Source: Deinococcus depolymerans (GTDB taxonomy: Bacteria; Deinococcota; Deinococci; Deinococcales; Deinococcaceae). From it: DNA of 64,000 bases. Positions 33,797 through 43,229 of the stretch are shown here, one piece after another (within the stretch, counting starts at the first letter, position 1; the number at the start of each line of letters is the position of its first letter). The position numbers and the translations under genes are program-made. The stretch spans positions 186,001 through 250,000 of the forward strand of contig NZ_BAAADB010000029.1 in assembly GCF_039522025.1 (NCBI RefSeq). The letters run 5' to 3'. Below the pieces are notes generated by a model. The model was not told where the DNA came from. It ran no database searches and was given only the letters and a program-made list of their open reading frames with translations.

Positions 33797-35125
33797 ATGC
33801 CCCTTGTCCAGAAGTTGGAGCGTGCCGATCTGACCCTCACGTTCGTCGGGACGGCCGACACCGACCGCGTGACCCGCGACCTGAAGCCCGGCGAGGTGCG
33901 CCTGCGTGCCCGCCGCGACTCGCACGACGAGGCCGCCGCCCTGACCCCCGCCAGCCCCGACGAGGCCCGCGAGGTCGGCGCGGCCCTGGCGCGACTGGCC
34001 CGCGAGCTGCGTGCCGCGTCCGTGCAGGTCGCCGCGACCCCGCACGCCGCCGCGCTGGCCGGGGCCGCCCTGGGCGGGGCGTGGCAGGACACCCGCTACC
34101 GCGCGCCCGCCGACCGCCCGGAACTGACCCTGGCCGCCGACGGCCTGGACGGCGCGGACGCTGCTCGCGTGACCGGCCTGCACGCCGGCGTGACCTTCGC
34201 CCGCGCCCTGACGGGCGCACCTGCCAACGTCCTGAACCCCGCCACGCTGGCCCGCGAGGCCCGCACCCTGGAACCCCTGGGCCTGGACGTGGACGTCTGG
34301 GACGGCGCGGACATCACGGCGCGCGGCATGGGCCTGCTGGCCGCCGTCGCCGCCGGCAGCACGCACGGCCCGCGCCTGATCCGCGTGACCATTCCCGCAC
34401 GCGGCGAGGCCACGCAGGTGCTGGCCCTGGTCGGCAAGGGCATCACCTTCGACACCGGCGGGTACTCCATGAAACCCCCGGCCGGGATGTACGGCATGAA
34501 GAACGACATGGGCGGCGCGGCCGCCGTGCTGGGCGCCATGCGCGCCCTGGCCGACCTGCGCGCCCTCATCCCGGACGGCACCGAGGTCCGCGCGTACGTG
34601 GCCGCCGCCGAGAACATGGTCGGCCCGGACGCCATGCGCCCCGGCGACATCTACCGCGCCGCCAACGGCCTGCAGGTCGAGGTCACGAACACCGACGCCG
34701 AGGGCCGCCTCGTGCTGGCCGACACCCTGACCGTCGCCTGCCAGGAAGGCGCGACCGAACTCGTGGACCTCGCCACGCTGACCGGCGTGAAGATCAGCGC
34801 CCTGGGCAACGACATCGCCGCGCTGTTCAGCAGCGACCCTGCCCTCACCGACCGCCTGAAGGCGGCCGCGCTGGCCGCCGGGGAACCCGTGTGGGAACTC
34901 CCGCTGCACCAGCCGTACCTGAAAGCCTTCCAGAAGGGCACGCTGGCCGACCTGAAGAACAGCGACATGGCCCCCGCCGGAGGCAGCATCAAGGCCGCGC
35001 TGTTCCTTCAGCAGTTCGTCACCCGCCCCTGGGCGCACCTGGACATCGCCGGGAACGCTGCCCGCGACGAGAACGCCACCGGCTGGGGCGTGGGCACCCT
35101 CGTCGAGTACGTGCTGGCTCGCTGA
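33797..35125 (+). CDS. M17 leucyl aminopeptidase
   Basis: A 442-residue dinuclear-metal aminopeptidase. The active-site lysine and metal ligands are in VGKGITFDTGGYSMKP, MKNDMGGAAAVLGAM and the hallmark NTDAEGRLVLADTL. The N-terminal macro-like domain is shorter than in PepA. It removes N-terminal residues, acting as a hexamer in the cytoplasm. ATG 33797 is chosen since TGTACT ends 6 nt upstream; an upstream in-frame ATG exists but precedes a Cys-rich, non-conserved stretch. Confidence 0.93.
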   Translation: MPLVQKLERADLTLTFVGTADTDRVTRDLKPGEVRLRARRDSHDEAAALTPASPDEAREVGAALARLARELRAASVQVAATPHAAALAGAALGGAWQDTRYRAPADRPELTLAADGLDGADAARVTGLHAGVTFARALTGAPANVLNPATLAREARTLEPLGLDVDVWDGADITARGMGLLAAVAAGSTHGPRLIRVTIPARGEATQVLALVGKGITFDTGGYSMKPPAGMYGMKNDMGGAAAVLGAMRALADLRALIPDGTEVRAYVAAAENMVGPDAMRPGDIYRAANGLQVEVTNTDAEGRLVLADTLTVACQEGATELVDLATLTGVKISALGNDIAALFSSDPALTDRLKAAALAAGEPVWELPLHQPYLKAFQKGTLADLKNSDMAPAGGSIKAALFLQQFVTRPWAHLDIAGNAARDENATGWGVGTLVEYVLAR

Positions 35126-35174
35126 GCCAGGGGAGTGGGCCGGGGGGTGAATGGCCCGCTCCCTGAGCGCCGGG

Positions 35175-36095
35175 CTACATGCTGGGGTGCAGGCGGCCGC
35201 GCAGCATCAGGCGCATGCGCTGGCCCAGGCGTTTGTACGCGGGCGGGGCGTGCCGCGCGCCGAAGTCGACGGTGGCCTCCTCGCTGCCCACGTCATGCCC
35301 GTACTTCTGGGTCAGGAAGTACCGGTGGTCCATGATCCACAGGTACAGGTCCGCCTCGGTCCGGCCGGGGAAGCGGGTCATGACGTCGTGCTTCTCGATG
35401 TTCTCCACGATGCGGGCGTACATGCGGCGGTACCAGCTCTCGACGGCCTCCTCGAAGGTCACGGGGGGCAGCCCGGCGCGTTCGGGTTTGCGGTCTAGGA
35501 AGTACTGGCGGGTGCGGATGTGTTCCAGCAGCCGCTCGTACCGGCCGGGCGTCGTGAAACGGATGTCGCGGTGGTGAGGCACGACCAGGTCGAGGTTGGT
35601 GCTTTTCAGGAACTGCGCGTACTCGCCCTTGATGATCAGGTCCTTGAGGGTGTCGTCCTCCTCGGGCGGCACGGCGACGTGCAACTCGATCACGTAGGCG
35701 TCGATGTACTTCTGCCCCTGGCGCCGGGCGACGGACACGCGGTGGTTGCCGTCCTTCACGAAGTACAGGTCCCCGACCTTGTACACCTGGATGGGCGGCA
35801 GCTCCTTGCCCTGAAGCTGCGCCGAGCGCACCCCGATCCAGCGTTCGTCCAGGTGGCGTTCCTTGGGCAGGTAGTGCCGGTCGAACTCGCGGTAACGGTC
35901 CACCGACCCGATGATGTGATCGACCTCGATGGTCTGGAGGCCCCGCTGGAACTCGCCGTCCGGCGCGAGGTGACGGACCCATTCGAAGGGCAGCAGTTCG
36001 TTCGGCTGGCGGCGCAGGATGGCCAGCAGGTCCCGGACGTCACCCAGGAAGCGGGCGCGTTCGACTTCGTGCTTGGCCTGATCAAATGCGGACAT
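35175..36095 (-). CDS. ParB-fold DUF4032-like protein
   Basis: A 306-residue protein. Residues about 20-150 include a ParB/sulfiredoxin-like fold: LPPIQVYKVGDLYFVKDGNH, then RVSVARRQGQKYIDAYVIEL, with the key GNHRVSVAR core. The C-terminal half is rich in aromatic and charged residues (ESWYRRMYARIVENIEKHD, DLYLWIMDHRYFLTQKYGHD). Such proteins are often annotated as transcriptional regulator or DUF4032; no helix-turn-helix is evident, so DNA binding is not claimed. ATG 36095 has AGGAGA upstream and a TATCCT -10 box at 36191-36196, giving a leader of about 85 nt. Confidence 0.75.
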   Translation of the reverse strand: MSAFDQAKHEVERARFLGDVRDLLAILRRQPNELLPFEWVRHLAPDGEFQRGLQTIEVDHIIGSVDRYREFDRHYLPKERHLDERWIGVRSAQLQGKELPPIQVYKVGDLYFVKDGNHRVSVARRQGQKYIDAYVIELHVAVPPEEDDTLKDLIIKGEYAQFLKSTNLDLVVPHHRDIRFTTPGRYERLLEHIRTRQYFLDRKPERAGLPPVTFEEAVESWYRRMYARIVENIEKHDVMTRFPGRTEADLYLWIMDHRYFLTQKYGHDVGSEEATVDFGARHAPPAYKRLGQRMRLMLRGRLHPSM

Positions 36096-36348
36096 GGGGC
36101 TCAACTCTCCTTGCGCCCGCTGCTGGGCGCGACTGGGCCGGGAGCCTGCCGTCAACGGGGGAAGAGGTCAGGACCCCCGGTCGTGCCTTCAGGATACACC
36201 GGCCGGATGGGCTCCCTGTCCCGCAGGGTGCGCCGGGGCTGTCACCTGCCCGTCAGGGGGGCGCGGGCCTATCGGGAAACTTCATGTGCGCCCGCGATGG
36301 TGTCCTGCGCCCTGTGCGGGGCGGGGCCGGGCCGTGTTGAATGCGGAC
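36096..36348. other. 253-bp divergent gap
   Basis: It contains the TATCCT -10 box for the ParB-fold gene (minus strand, 36191-36196) and a TTGAAT box ending 6 nt before the sulfite-oxidase-like gene. No gene or repeat is visible. Confidence 0.5.
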
Positions 36349-36945
36349 ATGCTCGGGAAATTCTTCAAGAAACCGGCGGACGACATGGGAGGCCGCGTGC
36401 CGCCCGGCCAGACGCTCACGACCCGCTTTCCGGTCCTGACGTACGGCCCCACGCAGCACTACGCGCCGCAGGACGTGGTGATCCGCGTGACCGGACTGGC
36501 CGAGGAGAAGACCCTGACCTGGGCGGACCTGATGGCCCTGCCGCAGACCACCCTGACGTACGACATCCACTGCGTGACGCACTGGAGCAAACTGGACACC
36601 ACCTGGACCGGCGTGCGCGTCGTGGACCTGATGGAGCACCTGCAACTGAAACCCGGCGCGACGCACGTCATGCAGCACTCGGTGGGCGGGTACACCACCA
36701 ACCTGAGCCTGGAGGACTTCACGCGGCCCGAGAACCTGCTGGCCCACACCTTCGACGGGCAACCCCTGGACGCCGAGCACGGCGGCCCGCTGCGGCTGGT
36801 CGTGCCGCACCTGTACTTCTGGAAGAGTGCCAAGTGGCTGACCGGCCTGGAATTCATGGCCGGCGACCGGCCCGGTTTCTGGGAGAAGAACGGCTACCAC
36901 ATGCGCGGCGATCCCTTCATCGAGGAGCGCTACGACGACGACTGA
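36349..36945 (+). CDS. Sulfite-oxidase-like molybdopterin oxidoreductase (YuiH/MsrP-like)
   Basis: A 198-residue molybdopterin-domain protein. The Mo-binding cysteine region is YDIHCVTHWSKLDTTWTGV, followed by VMQHSVGGYTTNLSL, HGGPLRLVVPHLYFWKSAKW and the end FWEKNGYHMRGDPF. No signal peptide and no dimerisation domain are present, so this is the short cytoplasmic YuiH type. Substrate unknown. ATG 36349 is favoured because TTGAAT lies 6 nt upstream. Confidence 0.88.
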   Translation: MLGKFFKKPADDMGGRVPPGQTLTTRFPVLTYGPTQHYAPQDVVIRVTGLAEEKTLTWADLMALPQTTLTYDIHCVTHWSKLDTTWTGVRVVDLMEHLQLKPGATHVMQHSVGGYTTNLSLEDFTRPENLLAHTFDGQPLDAEHGGPLRLVVPHLYFWKSAKWLTGLEFMAGDRPGFWEKNGYHMRGDPFIEERYDDD

Positions 36946-36997
36946 GCGGCCGACGGCAGACGCGGCAGCCGACCTGACCGGTGCGGGCGAGTACCTC

Positions 36998-37519
36998 GTG
37001 CCGGACGTGCTGCGCCCCGGCCTGACGCTGGTGCTCGTCGGCACGGCGCCCAGCCGCATCAGCGCCGCCGCCCGCGCGTACTACGCCAATCCGGGCAACA
37101 AGTTCTGGCGCACCCTGCACGCCGTGGGCCTGACCCCCACCCTGCTCGACCCGCAGGAGTACCCCCGGCTGCCGGAGTTCGGGATCGGCCTGACCGACGT
37201 GGCCAAACGGCACAGCGGCGTGGACGCCGCCCTGCCCGCCCACGCCTTCGCGCCCGACGAACTGCGCGGCAAGCTGCGCCGCGACCGGCCACGCCTCGTG
37301 GCGTTCACGAGTAAACGCGGCGCGGCCGAGACGCTCGGCGTACCGACCGCCCGCCTCCCGTACGGCCCGCAGCTGGACCCACTGGAAGGCGCGGAGGTCT
37401 GGGTGCTGCCCAGCACCAGTCCACTGGCGCACTCTCACTTTGTGCTGGAACCCTGGCAGGCACTCGCGGCGCGGGTCGCCGCCCTGCGCCGCGACCCGCC
37501 CGACCCCACCCGGCCCTAA
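36998..37519 (+). CDS. mug: Mismatch-specific uracil-DNA glycosylase (MUG)
   Basis: Removes uracil or thymine from G mismatches. Motif 1 is LVGTAPSRISAAARAYYANP with GNKFW following; motif 2 PSTSPLAHSHFV. Length 173 from GTG 36998. The frame is open upstream to within the 3' end of the preceding gene, with EYLV just before the GTG, yet no ATG, GTG or TTG occurs there. The start is therefore uncertain and may be a rare codon such as CTG 36974. The gene follows the sulfite-oxidase-like gene on the same strand. Confidence 0.88.
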   Translation: MPDVLRPGLTLVLVGTAPSRISAAARAYYANPGNKFWRTLHAVGLTPTLLDPQEYPRLPEFGIGLTDVAKRHSGVDAALPAHAFAPDELRGKLRRDRPRLVAFTSKRGAAETLGVPTARLPYGPQLDPLEGAEVWVLPSTSPLAHSHFVLEPWQALAARVAALRRDPPDPTRP

Positions 37520-37590
37520 GCCGTTGCAGTCAGGGACGCTGCGCCAATATGCGCGGGTGGACAGGCGGGCCGTCTGGGAGAATGCGCCGC

Positions 37591-39402
37591 ATGACCCGCT
37601 CCTTCGCCGTGGACCTCCGGGGCCTGATCGACCTGCTCAGCGAACACCTGTACGCCGGGCCGGAAGTGTACGTCCGTGAACTCATGCAGAACGGCGTGGA
37701 CGCCATCCGCGCCCGCACCGACCTGGGCGGCGCCTTCAGCCCCGCCCTGACCTTCGACGTGCAGGAGGGCCGCCTGACCTTCACCGACAACGGCGTGGGC
37801 CTGTCCCCGGACGACATTCACACCTTCCTGGCGACCATCGGCCGGTCCTCCAAGCGCGGCAGCGTGGAATTCATCGGTCAGTTCGGCATCGGGCTGCTCG
37901 CCTGCTTCCTGGTCAGCGAGGAGATCGAACTGGTGTCCCGCTCGGCACGCGGCACGCCGCCCGTGCGCTGGGTGGGCCGCGCGGACGGCTCGTACACCCT
38001 GCTGACCGGCCAGGACGCCGCGCTGCCGGACGGGCCGGTCGGCACGCAGATCACCCTGCGCGCCCGCCCGGACCGCGCCGCGTTCCTGCTGCCCGACCGG
38101 GTGGCCTCCTGGGCCGCCGAGTACGGCGCGCTGCTGCCCTACCCCGTCACCCTGGTCGGTCCCGCCGGGTCTGTGTCCCTGAACGCCACGGGCGCGCCCT
38201 GGCTGGACCACTCGCGCGGTGAGGAGGCCCGCCGCGCCGCGACGCTCGCGTACGGCGAGGCGCTGCTGAACGCCCCCCCGCTGGACTTCGTGGACGTGAA
38301 CACCCGCGCCGGGGCCGTGCGTGGCGTGGCGTTCATCCTGCCCTGGACCCCCAGCCTGGACGCCCGCGGGCACCACCGGGTGTACGTGCGGCACATGCTG
38401 CTCTCGGAACAGGAGGAGCAGCTGACGCCCCGCTGGGCGTTCTTCGTGAAGACCGTACTGGACGCCGGGACGCTGCGTCCCAACGCCGCCCGCGACGCCC
38501 TGCGCGACGACGCCGACCTGCACGCCGCCCGCGAGGAGATCGCCGGGACGCTGCGCGACTGGCTGCTGCGGCTGGCGCGCGAGCAGCCGGGCCGCCTGCG
38601 GGAACTGATCACGCTGCACTACCTGAGCATCAAGGCGCTGGCCGCCGAGGACGACGGCTTCCTGACGCTGTTCCTGCCGTGGCTGCCGTTCGAGTCCAGC
38701 GCCGGCCGGCAGACGCTGCCGGAACTGCTGGAACGCAGCGGTGGGGAACTGCGTTTCGTGGCGGACCTGAACCTGTACCGGCAGGCGGCGCAGCTCGCGG
38801 CGCCCGGCGGGCCGCCCGTCATTCACGCCGTGTACACCTACGACCACACCCTGCTGGAACGCTACGGCGCCCTGAACCCGCAGGTGCGCGTCACGCGCCT
38901 GAGCGCCGCCGATCTGGTGCAGGACCTCGCGCCGCCCACCCCGGCCGAACGCCGCGCGACCGCCACGCTGCTGGCCGCCGCGCAGGACACCCTGGCCCCG
39001 CTGGACGCCGGGGTGCGCCTGAGTCACTTCGAACCGGCCGCGCTGTGCGCCATGGCCTTTCCCGGCGCGCAACGCGACCTGCACCTGACCCGGCAGGCCG
39101 TCGGGCCGTCCGGCGGGCTGTGGGCGGACCTGCTCGACGACCTGAGGGACGTGAGCGGCGACAGCTACGCCATGGACGTCCACTTCAACCTGAACCACCC
39201 GCTCGTGCAGCGGGCCGCGCACCTGCCCGACGGGCCGCTGCTGCGCCGCGTGCTGGGCATGCTGTACGTGCAGGCCCTGCTGCTGGGCCACCACCCCCTG
39301 ACCGCGCGGGAACTGGAACTGCTGAACGGCGGTCTGCTCGACCTGATCGGCGCCGCCCTCGGCGACCCGGACGCCAGCCGTCCCGCCCCGCACCTGAACT
39401 GA
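37591..39402 (+). CDS. HSP90-family protein (HtpG-like)
   Basis: A 603-residue GHKL-ATPase of the Hsp90 family. The ATP-binding N-domain keeps LSEHLYAGPEVYVRELMQNG with the Glu/Asn of RELMQNGVDA, TDNGVGLSPDDI, IGRSSKRGSVEFIGQFGIGL and GTQITL. The middle domain shows RVYVRHMLLSEQEEQLTPRW and LRPNAARDALRDD. It is diverged from canonical HtpG and a little shorter, and the C-domain is Leu-rich. ATG 37591 is chosen (GAGAAT 7 nt upstream). It heads a cluster with a TPR-like gene 37 bp downstream. Confidence 0.87.
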   Translation: MTRSFAVDLRGLIDLLSEHLYAGPEVYVRELMQNGVDAIRARTDLGGAFSPALTFDVQEGRLTFTDNGVGLSPDDIHTFLATIGRSSKRGSVEFIGQFGIGLLACFLVSEEIELVSRSARGTPPVRWVGRADGSYTLLTGQDAALPDGPVGTQITLRARPDRAAFLLPDRVASWAAEYGALLPYPVTLVGPAGSVSLNATGAPWLDHSRGEEARRAATLAYGEALLNAPPLDFVDVNTRAGAVRGVAFILPWTPSLDARGHHRVYVRHMLLSEQEEQLTPRWAFFVKTVLDAGTLRPNAARDALRDDADLHAAREEIAGTLRDWLLRLAREQPGRLRELITLHYLSIKALAAEDDGFLTLFLPWLPFESSAGRQTLPELLERSGGELRFVADLNLYRQAAQLAAPGGPPVIHAVYTYDHTLLERYGALNPQVRVTRLSAADLVQDLAPPTPAERRATATLLAAAQDTLAPLDAGVRLSHFEPAALCAMAFPGAQRDLHLTRQAVGPSGGLWADLLDDLRDVSGDSYAMDVHFNLNHPLVQRAAHLPDGPLLRRVLGMLYVQALLLGHHPLTARELELLNGGLLDLIGAALGDPDASRPAPHLN

Positions 39403-39439
39403 CCGCCCCCGACCCACACCACACCCCGAGGAGTCCACC

Positions 39440-40534
39440 ATGACCCACACCACCCTTGAAGAGGCGCAGAACCTCCCGCACGGCCCACAGCGCCTCGCCC
39501 TCGTCGAGGAGGCCGTCCGTCAGGCCGACCTGAGCGGCGACGGCGAGGCCGCCTACGAGGCCCGCAAGGAACTGATCTCCTCGGCCAACTATGCCGGGCA
39601 GAGCGAGAAGATGCTCGTCGCGTTCGCCTGGTGCCGCGCGTACCTTGACGAGCACGAGGCCGAACTGGGCGCCTGGGAACAGCGCGGCCTCGCCTGGTAC
39701 CACAAGTGGGTGCTGATCGCCACGCACCACTTCCCGCAGATTCCGCTCGAACGCATCCAGAACCTGCACCGCGACTACGCCGACCGCATCCGCGCCCTCG
39801 GGGCCGGCGGGGGCACCGTGCCGTACTTCGACCTGCAACTCGCGCTGCACCGCGGCGACGTGAACGGCGCGCGCACCGCCTTCAACATCTGGCAGTTCGC
39901 GCGGCGCGACCACCTGAGCGACTGCCCCGCCTGCGAGGCGCAGACCATCGCCGACTACCACGAGTTCACCGGGGACGACGCCGGGTGCGCCGCGCAGGTG
40001 CAGCGCATGCTGGACCGCGGCATGAGCTGCTCGCACATCCCGCACTCCACGCACGGCATGGTCCTCCCGGCCCTGATCCGCCTGGGCCGCTGGGACGAGG
40101 CGCGCCGCCACCACGAACAGGGCCGCGACCTCGTGGCGGGCGACCCGGACCACGTGACCGCCCAGGCCCGCCACCTGGAGTACCTGAGCCTGACCGACCT
40201 GAGCGCCGCGCAGGACTGGTACGCCCGGCACGTCGGCTGGGCCGAACGCACCACCGAACTCGACACCCGGCTCGACTTCCACCTCGCGGCGGCCCTGCTG
40301 TTCAGCGGCCTGCGGGCCGCCGGTCAGGACACCCTCACCCTGACCCTCCCGCAGGACCTGCCCGGCCACCGCCCGGACGGCAGGTACGCAGCCCATGAAC
40401 GATTCGAGCGTCACGCCGGGGCCGCCCGGACCCTCGCGCAGGCGTTCGACGCCCGCAACGGCCTGCCGTACCACGCCCACCGGCTGGAACGCACCCTGGC
40501 CCTGGCGGACCTGCCGCGCCCCACGCCCGCCTGA
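39440..40534 (+). CDS. TPR-like helical repeat protein next to Hsp90-like gene
   Basis: A 364-residue all-helical protein with paired helices of TPR-like character, such as LALVEEAVRQADLSGDGEAA, AYEARKELISSANYAGQSEK and LIRLGRWDEARRHHEQGRDL. A CPAC motif and HSTHG follow mid-protein. No signal peptide. GAGGAG precedes ATG 39440. Because Hsp90 binds TPR cochaperones in eukaryotes, this neighbour may be a functional partner, but this is only inferred from position. I cannot name a specific family. Confidence 0.7.
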   Translation: MTHTTLEEAQNLPHGPQRLALVEEAVRQADLSGDGEAAYEARKELISSANYAGQSEKMLVAFAWCRAYLDEHEAELGAWEQRGLAWYHKWVLIATHHFPQIPLERIQNLHRDYADRIRALGAGGGTVPYFDLQLALHRGDVNGARTAFNIWQFARRDHLSDCPACEAQTIADYHEFTGDDAGCAAQVQRMLDRGMSCSHIPHSTHGMVLPALIRLGRWDEARRHHEQGRDLVAGDPDHVTAQARHLEYLSLTDLSAAQDWYARHVGWAERTTELDTRLDFHLAAALLFSGLRAAGQDTLTLTLPQDLPGHRPDGRYAAHERFERHAGAARTLAQAFDARNGLPYHAHRLERTLALADLPRPTPA

Positions 40535-40595
40535 CCCTCCCCTCGGCCGTGTCGCAGTCGGGAACGGCCGGGTCGGACGGCGCGTACTGTGGAGT

Positions 40596-41357
40596 ATGGC
40601 GTCCCGCACCCCCACCTCCCGTCCGTCAGGCCCGGCCCGCCGCGTCGTGAGTGGCGCGGCCGGAGCGGCCCGCACCCTGGTCCGCGCAGCCCGCCGGGAT
40701 CCGGCCGGCCCGACCGACCCCTGGGCGACGGGCGCGGCCCTGCAACCCACGGTGCGCCGCGCCGGGAGTCTGCTGGCCCTGACCGTGATCGGGTTTCTGG
40801 TTCTGGGCGTCCTGGTCCCGCTGGCGGTCCTGCTGGGCATCGGCGTGGCGACCGGCAGCGACGTGGCCGGCTGGCTGCTGGCACTCGTGCTGGCGCTGCT
40901 CGTGGCGTTCGGCGTGTGGGTGTTCAGGCGCGTCCGCACCCTGACCCGCCCCGCGCCGGTGACGCTGGACGCCGCCGCGCCGCCCGAGGAGTGGACGCTG
41001 CTGGAAACGTTCCGGCAGCACGAGCGCCGCCTGCCCAGCCCCGCGCGGCCCGCGCTGCAATCCGCCGTGCAGGCCACCCGTGAGGCCCTGCGCGTCACGA
41101 GCGGCGGCACCCTGACCCGCGACGCCTTCGACGCCCGGCAGGCCGCCCGCGAGGACCTGCCCGAGCTCCTGATGGCCTGGCAGAGCGGCCCGCGCCGCCC
41201 CGAGGACCTGACCCGCGAACTGCAGCTCATCGAGACCCGCATGCGGCAGGTCACGCGGGCGCAGGCCGCCGCGCAGGACCGCGAGGCGCAGGCCCGCCGC
41301 CGTTACCTGAGCGGCAAACTCAGACCAGACCCGGCCGACACCGACCCGCCCGTCTGA
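40596..41357 (+). CDS. Membrane protein with two TM helices and coiled-coil tail
   Basis: A 253-residue protein of unknown function. The first 50 residues are Arg/Ala/Pro-rich. Two helices follow at about 55-80 (LLALTVIGFLVLGVLVPLAV) and 88-108 (AGWLLALVLALLVAFGVWVF). The cytoplasmic tail is charged and helical (LETFRQHERRLPSPARPALQ). TACTGT lies 5 nt before ATG 40596. It comes 61 bp after the TPR-like gene on the same strand and may belong to that cluster. Confidence 0.62.
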   Translation: MASRTPTSRPSGPARRVVSGAAGAARTLVRAARRDPAGPTDPWATGAALQPTVRRAGSLLALTVIGFLVLGVLVPLAVLLGIGVATGSDVAGWLLALVLALLVAFGVWVFRRVRTLTRPAPVTLDAAAPPEEWTLLETFRQHERRLPSPARPALQSAVQATREALRVTSGGTLTRDAFDARQAAREDLPELLMAWQSGPRRPEDLTRELQLIETRMRQVTRAQAAAQDREAQARRRYLSGKLRPDPADTDPPV

Positions 41358-41456
41358 ACATGAGCGCGGCCTGCACGTCAGCCCAAGAAACGGTCTGCGA
41401 CCCCTCAAGCCGCTCCGTCAGGGAGAACACCTTCCGGCCAACCACACCGGACCAGC

Positions 41457-42983
41457 ATGGGACCCATGAAGCGCCGCGCCCTGCTCACCCTCCTGCTGGC
41501 CGCCGCCCTGACCGCCCCCGCCACCGCCCAGGACAGCGTTCCCGCCGACCCGGCCGGGGACGCCGAGGCCAGCCTGACCGACGACCTGACCGACGACCTG
41601 AACGCCGACTTCGACCCGGGGGTCCTCGCCGCGACCGACCCGGCCCAGCGGACCCTGGACGCCGTTCCCGCGCGGCGCGTCGTGCGGCCGGGCCTGACCG
41701 TTCCCGGCACGCCCAGCCGCCTGAACGCCAGCGTCACGGTCCGGTACGGGCCGGACACGCCGTCCGCGGTGCTGCTGCTGATGCCCGGATACCTGGGCGG
41801 CGCCGGCAGCTTCGACCGGCTGGCCCGGCAGATCGTGCTCCTCAACCCCCGCTGGGCCGTGTGGGCCGTCGACCGCCGCAGCAACCTGCTCGAAGACCAC
41901 ACGGCGCTGCTCGGCCGCGACGTCCCCACCCTGCAACGCCTCGTCCGTGCAGGCGTGGACGTGCGCGCCCCCGCCAGCCTGACCTTCATGAAGGACTGGG
42001 GCCTGGACACCACCCTGCGCGACTGGCGGGCCGCCGTGCTGGAAGCCCGCAAACTCACCCCGAACGTCTTCCTGGGTGGGCACTCCATGGGCGGCACCCT
42101 GGCCGGCCTGTACGCCGCGTACGATTTCGGCGGCGCGGCCGGGGAACGCGACGTGCGCGGCCTGATCATGCTCGACGGCCTGCCCGGCCTGATGAGCGGC
42201 CCGCCCCTGACCCCCGACGAGTACGCGCAGGCGGCCCGCAACCCACTGGGACCGCTGCCCGGCCTGAACGGCCTGACCCGCGACCCCTACGTGGACTCGG
42301 TGGTGTTCAGCCCGAAACTCGCCAGTCGCGCCGCTGCGCAGGCCCGCCTCGCCGCGCTGGCCCCGGACGCCCCCGCCCCGACCGGCGGCCTCACCCCCTA
42401 CCCCGCCACGAACCTCGCCGCCGCCATGACGCAACTCGAGCAGCGGTACGCCCTGCTGCCGTTCCTGGCCCTGAGGACCGGCCGCGCCACGAACGCCAGC
42501 GAGGCCCCCAACCTGGGCGCCCGCCTGCTGGGCGCCGCCTTTCCCGGCGCGGGCGACGCCCGCTGGATCATCGGCCCGCAGGACCCCGTCCGCCCGGTCG
42601 GCTGGGAAACGGACCCCGCCGCGCCCACCAATCCGCAGGACTTCGCGCGGCGCTTCCTGACCCCGCTGAGCGATTACAGCGAGTGGTACTTCCCGAACCG
42701 CCTGACCCTGGACCTCGCCGCGGCCCGCACCGGCACGCGCGGCACGCCCTTCGAGCAGACCCTGCCGGTCTGGCACGGCCGCCCGCTGCGGGTGCCGGTC
42801 CTCGGAATCGCCGCCGCCCGGGGGGTCACCAGCGAGGCGCAGTACCGCGAGTACGCCGCGGCCACCCAGGCGGCCCTCACCACCCGCACCCTGCCCGGCG
42901 CCGCGCACCTGGACATCACGGTGGCGCGCGGCGATCAGGTGGCCCGCTGGATTACCGGCTGGATGCAGCCCCTGACCCGCTGA
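41457..42983 (+). CDS. Secreted alpha/beta hydrolase
   Basis: A 508-residue exported hydrolase. The signal peptide is residues about 4-25 (KRRALLTLLLAAALTAPATAQ). The nucleophile elbow is GGHSMGGTLAG (Ser), the oxyanion region LLMPGYLGGAGSFDRLA, and a His near the end in AAHLDITVARG; an Asp should lie between. An Asp-rich repeat (DDLTDDLNADFD) sits after the signal. ATG 41457 or 41466 could start translation. Probable esterase or lipase acting outside the cytoplasm; substrate unknown. Confidence 0.83.
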   Translation: MGPMKRRALLTLLLAAALTAPATAQDSVPADPAGDAEASLTDDLTDDLNADFDPGVLAATDPAQRTLDAVPARRVVRPGLTVPGTPSRLNASVTVRYGPDTPSAVLLLMPGYLGGAGSFDRLARQIVLLNPRWAVWAVDRRSNLLEDHTALLGRDVPTLQRLVRAGVDVRAPASLTFMKDWGLDTTLRDWRAAVLEARKLTPNVFLGGHSMGGTLAGLYAAYDFGGAAGERDVRGLIMLDGLPGLMSGPPLTPDEYAQAARNPLGPLPGLNGLTRDPYVDSVVFSPKLASRAAAQARLAALAPDAPAPTGGLTPYPATNLAAAMTQLEQRYALLPFLALRTGRATNASEAPNLGARLLGAAFPGAGDARWIIGPQDPVRPVGWETDPAAPTNPQDFARRFLTPLSDYSEWYFPNRLTLDLAAARTGTRGTPFEQTLPVWHGRPLRVPVLGIAAARGVTSEAQYREYAAATQAALTTRTLPGAAHLDITVARGDQVARWITGWMQPLTR

Positions 42984-43059
42984 ACGCCCACGCGGATAAG
43001 CAGGCGCAGGCCCCGCCGCCCCCCCCGCCCGGAGTGACCTGGCAACGTGTCCCCAGGGA

Positions 43060-43214
43060 TACGGACTGCCGTTTGTTTCGCCGACAATCCGGAACTTCAC
43101 CGGATTGCCGACTCCACGCCCGGAACCCGCCCAGCTCCTCCTCTGCGGAGCAGCTCTCCGAGTCGCATCCGCTCGGATTGAATGGCTTTATAAGCCATTC
43201 AATCGGAGTCCGTA
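43060..43214 (+). repeat. Palindromic repeat copy 10, 155 bp
   Basis: TACGGACTGCCGTTTGTTTC to GGAGTCCGTA, with GGA on the left and TGA (43215-43217) on the right. Carries CTGCGGAGCAG, the CAATCCGG/CCGGATTG hairpin and TTGAATGGCTTTATAAGCC. Convergent gene context. Confidence 0.92.
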
Positions 43215-43229
43215 TGAGCGGGTGCCGGT

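Noticed and set aside
35175..36095. Chromosome-partitioning ParB
   Set aside because: It has only a ParB-like core and lacks helix-turn-helix and parA neighbours.
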